This document shows, piece by piece, positions 1-7,171 of a stretch of 10,389 nucleotides of DNA. Location of the stretch: the NCBI GenBank assembly GCA_018675825.1, contig JABGXK010000200.1:1-10389 (forward strand), written 5' to 3'. This stretch comes from Flavobacteriales bacterium. GTDB lineage: Bacteria > Bacteroidota > Bacteroidia > Flavobacteriales > BACL11. Made by a program: the position numbers and the translations under genes. The notes below the pieces were generated by a model, which was not told where the DNA came from, searched no databases, and saw only the letters and a program-made list of their open reading frames with translations. Positions within the stretch are counted from its first letter, which is position 1. Each line of letters opens with the position of its first letter.

Positions 1-630
1 GCTATAATGGAAGCTGCAGATGCTGGAATTAATGTAATTATATGTATTACTGAAGGAATCCCTACTAGAGATATGATTACTGTAAAGGAATATTTATCTG
101 ATAAAGATTGTACTTTAGTTGGTCCTAACTGCCCAGGTGTTATAACTCCTGAAGAAGCAAAATGTGGTATTATGCCTGGTTTTGTCTTTAAGAAAGGTAG
201 GATAGGAGTCGTTTCAAAATCTGGTACTCTTACTTATGAGGCAGCTGATCAGGTTGTTAAAGCTGGCTTAGGAATATCTACAGCTATCGGAATAGGTGGT
301 GATCCTATCATTGGAACAACCACTAAGGATGCAGTAGAATTATTTATGAATGATGATGAAACTGATGGAATAATTATGATTGGTGAAATTGGAGGCCAAC
401 TTGAGGCTGATGCTGCAAGATGGATTAAAGAAAATGGCACAAAACCAGTGGTTGGCTTTATTGCTGGTAAAACTGCTCCTGCAGGAAGAACAATGGGACA
501 TGCAGGTGCTATTGTTGGCGGTAAGGATGATACTGCAGATGCAAAGATGCAAATTTTAAGAGATTGTGGTATCTCTGTTGCAGAATCTCCTGCTAATATT
601 GGAAATCTAATGGCAGAACTTATTTCTTAA
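1..630 (+). CDS. sucD: Succinyl-CoA synthetase (succinate-CoA ligase), alpha subunit, 5'-truncated by window edge
   Basis: This subunit of the TCA-cycle enzyme binds CoA and carries the phosphohistidine; with the beta subunit SucC it converts succinyl-CoA to succinate while making ATP or GTP. The reading frame is open from base 1 (Ala-Ile precede the first visible Met at 7), and about 209 residues are visible against a usual 290 or so, so roughly 80 N-terminal residues (most of the CoA-binding Rossmann domain) lie outside. Visible family motifs are ITEGIPTRDM, GPNCPGVITP, SKSGTLTYE, GIGGDPIIG, MIGEIGG and MGHAGAIVGG; the His of GHAGA, codon 499-501, is the residue phosphorylated in the family. 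The C-terminus ends normally at a TAA. A 42-base A/T-rich gap separates it from the fabG-like gene, with no clear terminator, so read-through is likely. The beta subunit gene is not in the window. Identification is near certain; only the true start is unseen. Confidence 0.97.
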   Translation, partial: AIMEAADAGINVIICITEGIPTRDMITVKEYLSDKDCTLVGPNCPGVITPEEAKCGIMPGFVFKKGRIGVVSKSGTLTYEAADQVVKAGLGISTAIGIGGDPIIGTTTKDAVELFMNDDETDGIIMIGEIGGQLEADAARWIKENGTKPVVGFIAGKTAPAGRTMGHAGAIVGGKDDTADAKMQILRDCGISVAESPANIGNLMAELIS

Positions 631-672
631 AGAAAATAATTTATAAATTTATTGCATAATTAAAAAAATACT

Positions 673-1419
673 ATGAAAATTTTAGAAGGTAAAAATGTTA
701 TTATAACAGGAGCCTCTCGAGGTATTGGAAAAGGTATTGCTGATAAATTGGCTCAACAAGGAGCAAACATTGCCTTTACTTGTAGAAAAACAAATGCTGA
801 AACATCTAAGTTGGTTAAAACTCTTTCAGATTATGGTGTAAATGTAAAGGCTTATTCATCAGATGCATCTGACTTTAATGCTTCAATTAGATTAGTTGAT
901 CAGGTAATGGAAGATTTTGGAAGAATTGATATTTTAGTTAACAACGCTGGAATTACTAAAGATAATTTACTTATGAGAATGAGTGAAGAGGATTTTAATG
1001 ATGTTATGAAAATAAATATGAATTCTGTTTTTAATCTTACTAAAGCTGTTTTAAAGCCAATGTTAAAACAAAGGAATGGATCTATTATTAATATGAGTTC
1101 TATTGTAGGTATTAAGGGTAATGCAGGTCAGACTAATTATGCTGCTTCAAAAGCTGCTATTATTGGCTTTACCAAATCTACTGCTCTCGAACTTGGATCT
1201 AGAAACATTCGATGTAACGCTATAGCTCCTGGTTTTATAGAAACCGAGATGACTCAAGCTTTAAATAATGATCAGGTTGTAGAATGGGCTAAGAGTATCC
1301 CTTTAAAAAGAACTGGAAATGTTGAAGATATCGCTAATACTACATTATTCCTAGCTTCTGATATGTCTTCATATATTACTGGTCAGGTTATTAATGTTTG
1401 TGGTGGCATGCTAACATAA
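673..1419 (+). CDS. fabG: 3-oxoacyl-[acyl-carrier-protein] reductase (FabG-type short-chain dehydrogenase)
   Basis: A cytosolic NADPH-dependent short-chain dehydrogenase that most likely reduces 3-oxoacyl-ACP to 3-hydroxyacyl-ACP in fatty-acid elongation. The 248-residue length is typical of FabG. The nucleotide-binding motif TGASRGIG is at residues 12-19, with Arg16 and Arg38 favouring NADPH. NNAG is at 90-93, and the catalytic set by alignment with E. coli FabG is Asn115, Ser143, Tyr156 and Lys160 (YAASK). The segment APGFIETEMT (185-194) and the C-terminal ITGQVINVCGGM are strongly FabG-like. No Shine-Dalgarno is visible; the ATG follows an A-rich run, as is usual in Bacteroidota. The next gene begins 4 bases after the stop. 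SDR substrate specificity cannot be read securely from sequence, so a role as a paralogous reductase remains possible, but FabG is the best call. Confidence 0.92.
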   Translation: MKILEGKNVIITGASRGIGKGIADKLAQQGANIAFTCRKTNAETSKLVKTLSDYGVNVKAYSSDASDFNASIRLVDQVMEDFGRIDILVNNAGITKDNLLMRMSEEDFNDVMKINMNSVFNLTKAVLKPMLKQRNGSIINMSSIVGIKGNAGQTNYAASKAAIIGFTKSTALELGSRNIRCNAIAPGFIETEMTQALNNDQVVEWAKSIPLKRTGNVEDIANTTLFLASDMSSYITGQVINVCGGMLT

Positions 1420-1423
1420 TCTA

Positions 1424-3445
1424 ATGTTTTCTAGTGTTATTTTTTCTAGTAATTTAATTATATTATGTTTTCTATTAGGTCTAGTTTACTCTCTTGTATT
1501 ATATTATAAACAACAATCCTTTTTAAGTCGAAGGGTTCTATATTTTTTGTCTTTTCTAAGATTTATACTAATTTCTTCTCTTTCACTTTTATTATTAGAT
1601 CCAGTAGTCAAGTCTTCAACTAAAATTTATGAAAAACCTATTGTAGTAATATTACAAGATGCATCTCAGTCTATTAAGGAAAATATTAGAATTGAGTTAG
1701 ATAATTTAGCTGCTGAATTTAGTGATATGGAAGTTTATAAATATCATTTTTCAGACAAAATATATGATGGTTTTACTGATATTAATTCAGGAATACTCAC
1801 TAACTATAGCAGTGTTTTAAATGATGTCTATTCTAGATTTTCAAATAAAAATTTGTCTTCTGTGATTATTGCTAGTGATGGAATATATAATATTGGTAGT
1901 AATCCTTTATATTCTGATAATTCTAATATTCCAATACATACTATATCTTTAGGAGATACTAGTATTCTAAAAGATAATAGGATTACAGATGTTAAGCACA
2001 ACAATATTGTTTTTTTAGGAAATAATTTTATTTCAAATATATTTATTGAATCTGATAAATTTAAGGGTAGAACTGTAATTTTAAATATTGAAAGTAATGG
2101 AAAATTAATATTTAATAAATCTATTAAAATAGTTAGTGATAAAGAATTTATTAAAGTTCCAGTTGAATTAAATGCTTCAGAGGTTGGTATTCAATCTTTT
2201 ACTGCTAATATTTCTGTCTTAGAAGGAGAGGTATTAATTACTAATAACTCATTTAGTTTTTTTCTTGATGTGATTAATTCTAGATATAAAATTTTGCTAT
2301 TATATGATGATATTCATCCTGATATTGCATCATTTGTTAGTGTGATTGATGAAAATAAGAATTATATTTTAGAGGTTATAAAAACAGATAGTTTTGATAA
2401 TAATTTTTTAGATTATAATCTAATTATTTTACATTCTTTATCTGAGAGAAGCCATGATATAGTTGATTTATTATCTACAATAGAAATACCTTTATTAATT
2501 TTCTGCAAACAAGATTTTAATTTTTATTCTTCCTTAATGCCAAGAATTAATTTTAAAGAGAAATCTTATAATAACGAAGTTTATACTATCCTAAATAAGG
2601 ATTTTAACTCATTTAAAATTTCAGAAAAGATTAAAGATATGATTGTATCTATGCCTCCTTTATTCTCTTCATTTGGTATATATGATATTTCTCCTTCAGT
2701 TAATATAATGTTGAATCAGAGGGTAGGGGATTTTACAAATGATAATCCAATCTGTGTTTTTGATGATGTTGATGATAGAAAGGTTGGTCTTATACTTGGT
2801 GAAGGTTTCTGGAAATGGCGTTTACAGGATTTCTATCTAAATAATAATAATGATAATTTTAATGATATCTTTAATAAGATTACACAATTTCTTTTAGTTA
2901 AAGAAGATAAAAGTAAGTTTAGATTGTTTTATGATAAAGAAATTAATGAGAGTAATAAAGTTGTTCTTGAAGCTGAAGTTTATAATGATAGTTATGAGCT
3001 AGATAATATAAATGATATTGATATTACTGTTACTAATAATAATAATAAAGAGTTTAATTTTTTATTTGATAAATATGATAATAAGTATTTATTAGATATT
3101 GGTGAGTTAGATGTTGGGAAATATGAATTTATTGCTCGTGTTAATAAGATTGATTACATAAAAAAGGGTTCTTTTATTATAAAGCCTATACAGATTGAAT
3201 ATTTAAAATCTATAGCCGATCATCAATTATTATTTAATTTAAGTCAGCAAACACAAGGCAAATCTTTTTTAATGAAAAATATTAGTGAGTTAGCTATTTT
3301 AGTTAAAAATCAACAAAACAATCAAACAATTATTAGTTTTGAAGATACACTTAAACAAATTATTGATATTAAATGGATTTTATTAGCTTTGTTACTGGTC
3401 ATAGCAGTAGAATGGTTTATAAGAAAATTTAATGGTCTAATTTAA
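1424..3445 (+). CDS. Inner-membrane VWA-domain protein with GATase1-like segment
   Basis: A 673-residue membrane protein of a Bacteroidota family without a known function. Two N-terminal membrane helices (about 10-27 and 38-58) lead into a von Willebrand A domain starting near residue 72. The metal site looks complete: DASQS at 79-83 (DxSxS), Thr126, and SDG at 151-153. A beta-rich region follows (about 185-280). Then comes a stretch beginning RYKILLLYDD near 287 that resembles the glutamine-amidotransferase-like fold of related proteins, though I see no Cys-His-Glu triad. The signature GEGFWKWRLQDF is at 459-470. A final helix at about 650-666 is followed by a short basic tail. The topology is therefore two helices, a large periplasmic part, and one C-terminal helix. 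The gene is visibly more A/T-rich than its neighbours and rich in Asn, Asp and Ile, with in-frame Asn runs at 473-476 and 538-541. Linkage to fabG (4-base gap) and the lipoprotein (4-base gap) indicates one transcript. Function unknown; a scaffold or metal-dependent binding role is inference. Confidence 0.85.
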   Translation: MFSSVIFSSNLIILCFLLGLVYSLVLYYKQQSFLSRRVLYFLSFLRFILISSLSLLLLDPVVKSSTKIYEKPIVVILQDASQSIKENIRIELDNLAAEFSDMEVYKYHFSDKIYDGFTDINSGILTNYSSVLNDVYSRFSNKNLSSVIIASDGIYNIGSNPLYSDNSNIPIHTISLGDTSILKDNRITDVKHNNIVFLGNNFISNIFIESDKFKGRTVILNIESNGKLIFNKSIKIVSDKEFIKVPVELNASEVGIQSFTANISVLEGEVLITNNSFSFFLDVINSRYKILLLYDDIHPDIASFVSVIDENKNYILEVIKTDSFDNNFLDYNLIILHSLSERSHDIVDLLSTIEIPLLIFCKQDFNFYSSLMPRINFKEKSYNNEVYTILNKDFNSFKISEKIKDMIVSMPPLFSSFGIYDISPSVNIMLNQRVGDFTNDNPICVFDDVDDRKVGLILGEGFWKWRLQDFYLNNNNDNFNDIFNKITQFLLVKEDKSKFRLFYDKEINESNKVVLEAEVYNDSYELDNINDIDITVTNNNNKEFNFLFDKYDNKYLLDIGELDVGKYEFIARVNKIDYIKKGSFIIKPIQIEYLKSIADHQLLFNLSQQTQGKSFLMKNISELAILVKNQQNNQTIISFEDTLKQIIDIKWILLALLLVIAVEWFIRKFNGLI

Positions 3446-3449
3446 ACAT

Positions 3450-4478
3450 ATGAGAATTCAATATATTTTATCTTTATTTTTTTTAATTTCATCCTGTACT
3501 ACTTCTTCAGTACTTGTGTCTATTCAGAGACCTGCTGATATTACTTTATCCCAAGATGTTAAAACAGTTGTTGTTGCTAATAGAACTTCTCCATCAAGAA
3601 AGAATTTGGCTGGCAATATTATTGAGGGATTTGTTACCGGTGAAGGAATAGGGCTAGATAAAAAAGGTTCAGAATACTGTATTGATGGATTAGTTTCTTT
3701 ATTAGATCATTCAGATAGATTTAACATTAAGAATATTGGCGAGTTAGAACTTAAAGGAACAGGGACATCATCATTTTCAATGCCTTTAAAATGGAAGAAG
3801 GTTAATAAAATATGTAGTTCATATAATGCTGATGCACTTATTGTACTAGAAACTTTTGATTCTGATTCTAGAGTTTTTTTTGGTAAGCCTATTAAAAGAA
3901 CAATAAAAAGAAAAGGCAAGAAGAGAGTTGAACTAAGATATCAGGCAATTTTAGAGATGAAGATTGAATCTGGATGGAGAATTTATGATAATAATAAACA
4001 AGAAATAATTGATGAAAATAAATTTACTGAGTTAAAAGACTTTAAAGCGTGGGGCAAGTCAAATGAGGATGCTCAAAGGAATTTACCTATTGTAATGTCT
4101 GCACTAAAACAATCTGGAGATTTTGCAGGAGTTCAATTTGGTAAGAGAATATCTCCAATATGGATAAAAGCAAGAAGAATCTATTATATTGGTAAAGACG
4201 ATAGTCTTAAACAAGCTAGCAAATTTGTTAAGAATGAAGACTGGGATAGGGCAATTGAAATTTGGAAAGATAAAGTAAATTCATCTGATACAAAAGTTGC
4301 CGCTAGATCTTCTTTTAATATGGCTTTGGCATCAGAAATTAAGGGATTTCTTGACGCCTCCATTGACTGGGCAAAAAAAGCTAAAGCATTAGGAGATAAA
4401 AGAGCTAACTCGTATATTAGTACTCTAAATAAAAGAAAGAAAGATCAAATTAAATTAAATAAACAATTAAAAAAATAA
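3450..4478 (+). CDS. Lipoprotein with DUF6340-like N-terminal domain and TPR-like C-terminus
   Basis: A predicted lipoprotein of 342 residues. The signal sequence is hydrophobic (about 4-13) and ends in LISSC, giving lipidation at Cys16. The segment after it, with RPADITL near 27-33 and KTVVVANRTSP near 38-48, resembles the Bacteroidota domain of unknown function DUF6340; this is recognition from memory, not a search result. A central region (about 120-180) has the alternating pattern ADALIVLETFDS and ends in the GWRIYD element. A strongly basic loop (KRTIKRKGKKR, 149-159) lies within it. The C-terminal part from about 250 to 325 has helix pairs of TPR type (EDWDRAIEIWKDKV, then FNMALASEIKGFLDASIDWA), followed by a Lys-rich tail. 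It lies between the VWA and prohibitin genes with 4- and 3-base gaps, so it is co-expressed with them and may be an envelope partner. A run of eight T at 3477-3484 lies in the signal-peptide codons. Enzymatic activity is not evident. Confidence 0.8.
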   Translation: MRIQYILSLFFLISSCTTSSVLVSIQRPADITLSQDVKTVVVANRTSPSRKNLAGNIIEGFVTGEGIGLDKKGSEYCIDGLVSLLDHSDRFNIKNIGELELKGTGTSSFSMPLKWKKVNKICSSYNADALIVLETFDSDSRVFFGKPIKRTIKRKGKKRVELRYQAILEMKIESGWRIYDNNKQEIIDENKFTELKDFKAWGKSNEDAQRNLPIVMSALKQSGDFAGVQFGKRISPIWIKARRIYYIGKDDSLKQASKFVKNEDWDRAIEIWKDKVNSSDTKVAARSSFNMALASEIKGFLDASIDWAKKAKALGDKRANSYISTLNKRKKDQIKLNKQLKK

Positions 4479-4481
4479 ATT

Positions 4482-5300
4482 ATGGAAAATCAAGGTTTGC
4501 CAAAAACATTAATATTAGGTATAGCAGGACTAATTTTTATAGTACTTTTTGGCTCAAGTATGTTTTTAACAATAGATTCTGGAGAAAAAGGAGTTCTATT
4601 TAAGAAGTTTGGAGGAGGATTAGATAAAGAAAAAGTATATGGACAAGGTTTTCATGTAATAGCTCCTTGGAATGAAATGTTTGTTTATGATGTTAAGATA
4701 CATGAGACATTTGAAAAAATGGAGGTATTATCAAAAAATGGTCTTTCAATTAAAATTGATTTATCATTTAGATATATGCCTGTTGAAGAAAAAATTGGAT
4801 TTCTTCATGATGAGATTGGGAGAAATTATTTAGAACGTATTATAAAGCCTGAGATTAGATCAGTAACTAGAGAGGTTATTGGAAATTATCTACCAGAGGA
4901 ACTATATTCTACAAAGAGAGAGGCTATTGAAGATGAAATTGAAGATCTCACTAGAGCTAAAGTTCAATCTAAATATTTAACTTTAGATGCGATATTAATT
5001 AGAGATGTTACTCTTCCTCAAACACTTAGAACTGCTATTGAACAGAAATTAAAACAAGAACAAGAATCATTAGAGTATGAATTTAAGATTGATAAAGCTA
5101 GAAAAGAGGCTGAGAGGAAAGAAATTGAAGCAAAAGGAATTTCAGAATTTCAAAAAATTATTACTAGAACAATTACTCCTCAACTGTTAAAGTGGAAAGG
5201 TATTGAGGCTACTCAAGAGATTTCAAAATCACCAAATGCAAAGGTTGTTGTCATTGGAAATGGTGATGGAGATCTTCCAATTATATTAGGAGGGCAATAA
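4482..5300 (+). CDS. Prohibitin-like SPFH/Band 7 membrane protein
   Basis: A 272-residue membrane-anchored protein of the stomatin/prohibitin/flotillin/HflK superfamily. One N-terminal helix (about 8-29) is followed directly by the Band 7 domain: the opening DSGEKGVLFKKFGG (32-45), GFHVIAPW (56-63), the strand pair around residues 80-98, and the prohibitin-type segment VTREVIGNYLPEELYSTKR (128-146). The pattern RDVTLPQTLRTAIEQKLKQEQ (174-194) leads into a charged coiled coil to about 222. A short C-terminal domain ends with VVVIGNGDGDLPIILG. Family members form large ring or cage oligomers at membranes and in several systems hold membrane proteases such as FtsH; no protease gene is nearby, so its partner here is unknown. 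The start at 4482 is three bases after the lipoprotein stop and gives the expected short cytosolic N-terminus. It is the last gene of the tight cluster; a 51-base gap follows. Confidence 0.9.
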   Translation: MENQGLPKTLILGIAGLIFIVLFGSSMFLTIDSGEKGVLFKKFGGGLDKEKVYGQGFHVIAPWNEMFVYDVKIHETFEKMEVLSKNGLSIKIDLSFRYMPVEEKIGFLHDEIGRNYLERIIKPEIRSVTREVIGNYLPEELYSTKREAIEDEIEDLTRAKVQSKYLTLDAILIRDVTLPQTLRTAIEQKLKQEQESLEYEFKIDKARKEAERKEIEAKGISEFQKIITRTITPQLLKWKGIEATQEISKSPNAKVVVIGNGDGDLPIILGGQ

Positions 5301-5351
5301 AATTTTGTAGTTTTACGTTAATGAATAAATAATATAAATAATAAAGTGAAA

Positions 5352-5816
5352 ATGAAAAATATAATTTTAATGTTTCTAGTAGCAGCAATTCCTTTTATGT
5401 CTGTTGCTCAAAAGAGATCAAATAATAAGAGAAGTAATGCAAAGATGGGTGAAATGACTAAAAAGACACCTTCTGCTTATGAGTATATGATTGTTAAAGG
5501 AGTTGAATCTACTACTCCAGATGCAGAGAAGTTAATGGATCAAGGTGAGGTTACAGCTCGTGCTGGCGCTCCTGGAGATGTAAGAATGAAATCAATGATT
5601 AAGAGTAGATATAAACATTTTGTACGTTTTGATACAGGTAAAATTACTCCAGAGCAAATTGAATTAAATAAAATGGCTCGAGTAGTTACTCATATGTCTG
5701 ATGCATTAAATGCTGCTTCAAAACTAGGTTGGGAGTTTATTAATGCCAGTCATACAAGTACTGATGAATTCGTTACTCATTATTATTATATGAGAAGAGC
5801 TAGAGAGAAAAAGTAA
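5352..5816 (+). CDS. Small exported protein with DUF4177-like C-terminal motif, function unknown
   Basis: A 154-residue protein with a clear Sec signal peptide (MKNIILMF..., hydrophobic to about 17, likely cut after SVA at 19, leaving Gln first). I chose the ATG at 5352 rather than the in-frame GTG two codons upstream at 5346, because ATG is standard and gives a normal signal peptide. The mature N-terminus is basic and Asn/Ser/Lys-rich (20-38). Next comes YEYMIVKGVES (43-53), a linker, then SDALNAASKLGWEFINAS (116-133) and THYYYMRR (142-149). The pairing of an opening YEY strand, a GWE after an amphipathic helix, and a closing aromatic strand ending in Arg is the layout of the small DUF4177 fold, here with an insertion between strands; this is a similarity by eye. 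The gene may be read with the upstream prohibitin gene or from its own promoter. It ends 22 bases before a strong hairpin. No function is known. Confidence 0.75.
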   Translation: MKNIILMFLVAAIPFMSVAQKRSNNKRSNAKMGEMTKKTPSAYEYMIVKGVESTTPDAEKLMDQGEVTARAGAPGDVRMKSMIKSRYKHFVRFDTGKITPEQIELNKMARVVTHMSDALNAASKLGWEFINASHTSTDEFVTHYYYMRRAREKK

Positions 5817-5837
5817 ATTAATTATTTTAAATCTTTT

Positions 5838-5869
5838 AAAAGTCCAGGAATATATCTTGGACTTTTTTT
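5838..5869. terminator. Rho-independent terminator between convergent genes, probably bidirectional
   Basis: A perfect 9-base stem AAAAGTCCA / TGGACTTTT extends inward through G-T, G-C and A-T pairs to 12 pairs (left arm 5838-5849, right arm 5855-5866) around the five-base loop ATATA. On the + strand the stem runs into seven T (5863-5869), a standard intrinsic terminator for the small exported protein. On the - strand the hairpin is followed by TTTT then A's, so it can also end the hutI transcript, though less ideally. The + strand T-run overlaps the hutI stop codon (5868-5870), making the arrangement very compact. Confidence 0.88.
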
Positions 5870-7118
5870 ATTCTTTAAATTCTTTACCTTCAATGATTAC
5901 TTTACTTATTAGTTTTTCACTAAATGAGTAATGTAGATAATGGTAACTTGGGATTTTTTTTGTAATAAAAAGATTAGCCTTTTTACCAACTTTAATTGTT
6001 CCAAGTTCCTTATTTAATTGCATAGCATATGCTCCATTAATTGTTGTAGAATTTATTACTTGCTCAGCATTTAAACCAAGTTTTATACTTCCTAAAGATG
6101 CAATAAAATTCATATCTCCACTTGGAGATGATCCAGGGTTATAGTCACTAGCTAAGTTAAAAGGTATATTTCTTTTTATGAATTCTTGTGCTGGACTATA
6201 AGGTATACCCAGAAAGAATGAACAGGAGGGTAGTAGTGTTGCAATACAGTCTGAATTTTTAAATGCCTTAAAATCTTCTTCTCTCATTGTTTCTAAATGA
6301 TCTACTGAAAGAGCATCATTATCAATACTAGCTTTTACACCACCAATACTGTTAAATTGATTTACATGTGTTTTTCCTCTTAATCCAAATTGCTTTCCAG
6401 CTTGAAGTAATTTTATAGTATCATCACTACTAAAATACCCAATTTCGCAGAATATGTCTATATAGTCAGCTAGTTTTTCTTCTACTATTTTAGGCAGCAT
6501 CTTATTAATAACTGTCTCTAAGTATAACTTCTTATTATTTTTATATTCTTTTGGAACAGCATGAGCACCTAAAAAGGTAGATTTAATTGTTATTGGAGAT
6601 TTATCTTTTAATTTTTTAATAACTCTTAGTATTTTAAGTTCAGATTCAAGATTTAATCCATATCCGCTTTTTATCTCTATTGCTCCTGTACCTAAATGAA
6701 TAAGATTTTTTAATCTTATATATGATTCTTCAAAAAGTTTGTCTTCATCAATTTCTTGCATTTTTTTAGCAGAATTTAAAATTCCACCACCATTTTTAGC
6801 AATTTCTTGATAGCTTAAACCGTTGATTCTGTCATTAAATTCATTTTCTCTGCTCTCTGGAAACACTAAATGAGTATGACTATCACAATATGTAGGAAAT
6901 ACCATTCCTTCTTCAGCATCAATAATTGTAGTTTGGTTCCAGTCATTAATACCTTTCCATTCATTCATATTGCCAAAATTAGTTATAAGCCCATCTTCAA
7001 TTTCAATATATGCATCATCTATTGTATTGATTGAATTCATTTGATTTCCAGCTTTGTATTTAATATCTTTTAATTCTGTTTGTACTAGCTTGGAAATATT
7101 TTTGATTACTATCTTCAT
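5868..7118 (-). CDS. hutI: Imidazolonepropionase
   Basis: This cytosolic amidohydrolase opens the ring of 4-imidazolone-5-propanoate to give N-formimidoyl-L-glutamate, the third step of histidine degradation. With the start at 7118 the protein is 416 residues, normal for the family. The metal and substrate motifs are in order: DSHTHLVF with His81 and His83, SGYGL at 151-155, LGAHAVP with His186, THVNQF with His251, DHLE with His274, and LASDYNPGSSPSG with Asp325. His81, His83, His251 and Asp325 match the metal ligands known for the Bacillus enzyme. An in-frame ATG at 7151 would add eleven hydrophobic residues; I prefer 7118 because the family begins with a short strand like KIVIKNI and because TAnnTTTG boxes lie just upstream. 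No other hut gene is present in the window. It converges on the small exported protein and shares its terminator. All expected catalytic residues are present. Confidence 0.95.
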   Translation of the reverse strand: MKIVIKNISKLVQTELKDIKYKAGNQMNSINTIDDAYIEIEDGLITNFGNMNEWKGINDWNQTTIIDAEEGMVFPTYCDSHTHLVFPESRENEFNDRINGLSYQEIAKNGGGILNSAKKMQEIDEDKLFEESYIRLKNLIHLGTGAIEIKSGYGLNLESELKILRVIKKLKDKSPITIKSTFLGAHAVPKEYKNNKKLYLETVINKMLPKIVEEKLADYIDIFCEIGYFSSDDTIKLLQAGKQFGLRGKTHVNQFNSIGGVKASIDNDALSVDHLETMREEDFKAFKNSDCIATLLPSCSFFLGIPYSPAQEFIKRNIPFNLASDYNPGSSPSGDMNFIASLGSIKLGLNAEQVINSTTINGAYAMQLNKELGTIKVGKKANLFITKKIPSYHYLHYSFSEKLISKVIIEGKEFKE

Positions 7119-7124
7119 AAGACA

Positions 7125-7140
7125 CAAAATTACAAAATTA
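7125..7140 (-). promoter_or_regulatory. Putative hutI promoter: two tandem TAnnTTTG (-7) boxes
   Basis: On the - strand this reads TAATTTTG twice in direct tandem (7140-7133 and 7132-7125), each an exact match to the Bacteroidota -7 consensus TAnnTTTG. Transcription starts in this phylum lie about 5-8 bases after the box, which would place them at about 7125-7128 for the distal copy and at the hutI ATG (7118) for the proximal one. No good -33 TTTG at the usual 19-21 base spacing is visible, which lowers confidence. Confidence 0.5.
7125..7140 (+). repeat. Tandem 8-base direct repeat (CAAAATTA x2)
   Basis: Two perfect, abutting copies of CAAAATTA lie between the divergent genes hutI and aroC. 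On the - strand each copy forms a TAnnTTTG box. It may be a duplicated promoter element, a small operator, or simple A/T-rich chance; the exact tandem copy at a promoter position makes a regulatory role plausible but unproven. Confidence 0.6.
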
Positions 7141-7157
7141 AGCCAAAACATTATTAC

Positions 7158-7165
7158 TATATTTG
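7158..7165 (+). promoter_or_regulatory. Putative aroC -7 promoter box (TATATTTG)
   Basis: TATATTTG is an exact match to TAnnTTTG and lies six bases before the aroC ATG at 7172. The expected transcription start falls at about 7170-7173, so the aroC mRNA would be leaderless or nearly so. No convincing -33 TTTG is seen 19-21 bases upstream on this strand. Confidence 0.45.
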
Positions 7166-7171
7166 CCTTCT

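Noticed and set aside
287..363. Possible active amidotransferase domain in the VWA protein
   Set aside because: The Rossmann-like strand pattern is present, but I find no nucleophilic Cys in a GxCxG-type elbow and no His-x-Glu partner. At most it is a fold relic. (Coordinates here are residues of that protein, about bases 2282-2512.)
249..552. Open frames on the - strand inside sucD, and similar ones inside the lipoprotein, aroC and symporter genes
   Set aside because: They lie wholly within well-supported genes on the other strand, show no family motifs and have compositions expected of antisense shadows.
2840..2851. AAT repeats in the VWA gene (also 3035-3046), each encoding four Asn
   Set aside because: They are short in-frame trinucleotide runs that fit the A/T-rich, Asn-rich composition of the gene. 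Slippage would not shift the frame, so I do not treat them as a switch.
5301..5351. Possible promoter TAGTTTTA before the small exported protein
   Set aside because: The box misses the final G of TAnnTTTG and there is no -33 element at proper spacing. Transcription could equally come from the upstream operon, so no feature is called.
7119..7151. Longer hutI start at the ATG at 7151 (eleven extra hydrophobic residues, MFWLNFVILCL)
   Set aside because: HutI is cytosolic, the family begins near the Met at 7118, and the extension would cover the tandem TAATTTTG promoter boxes. It looks like open frame by chance, not a signal peptide.
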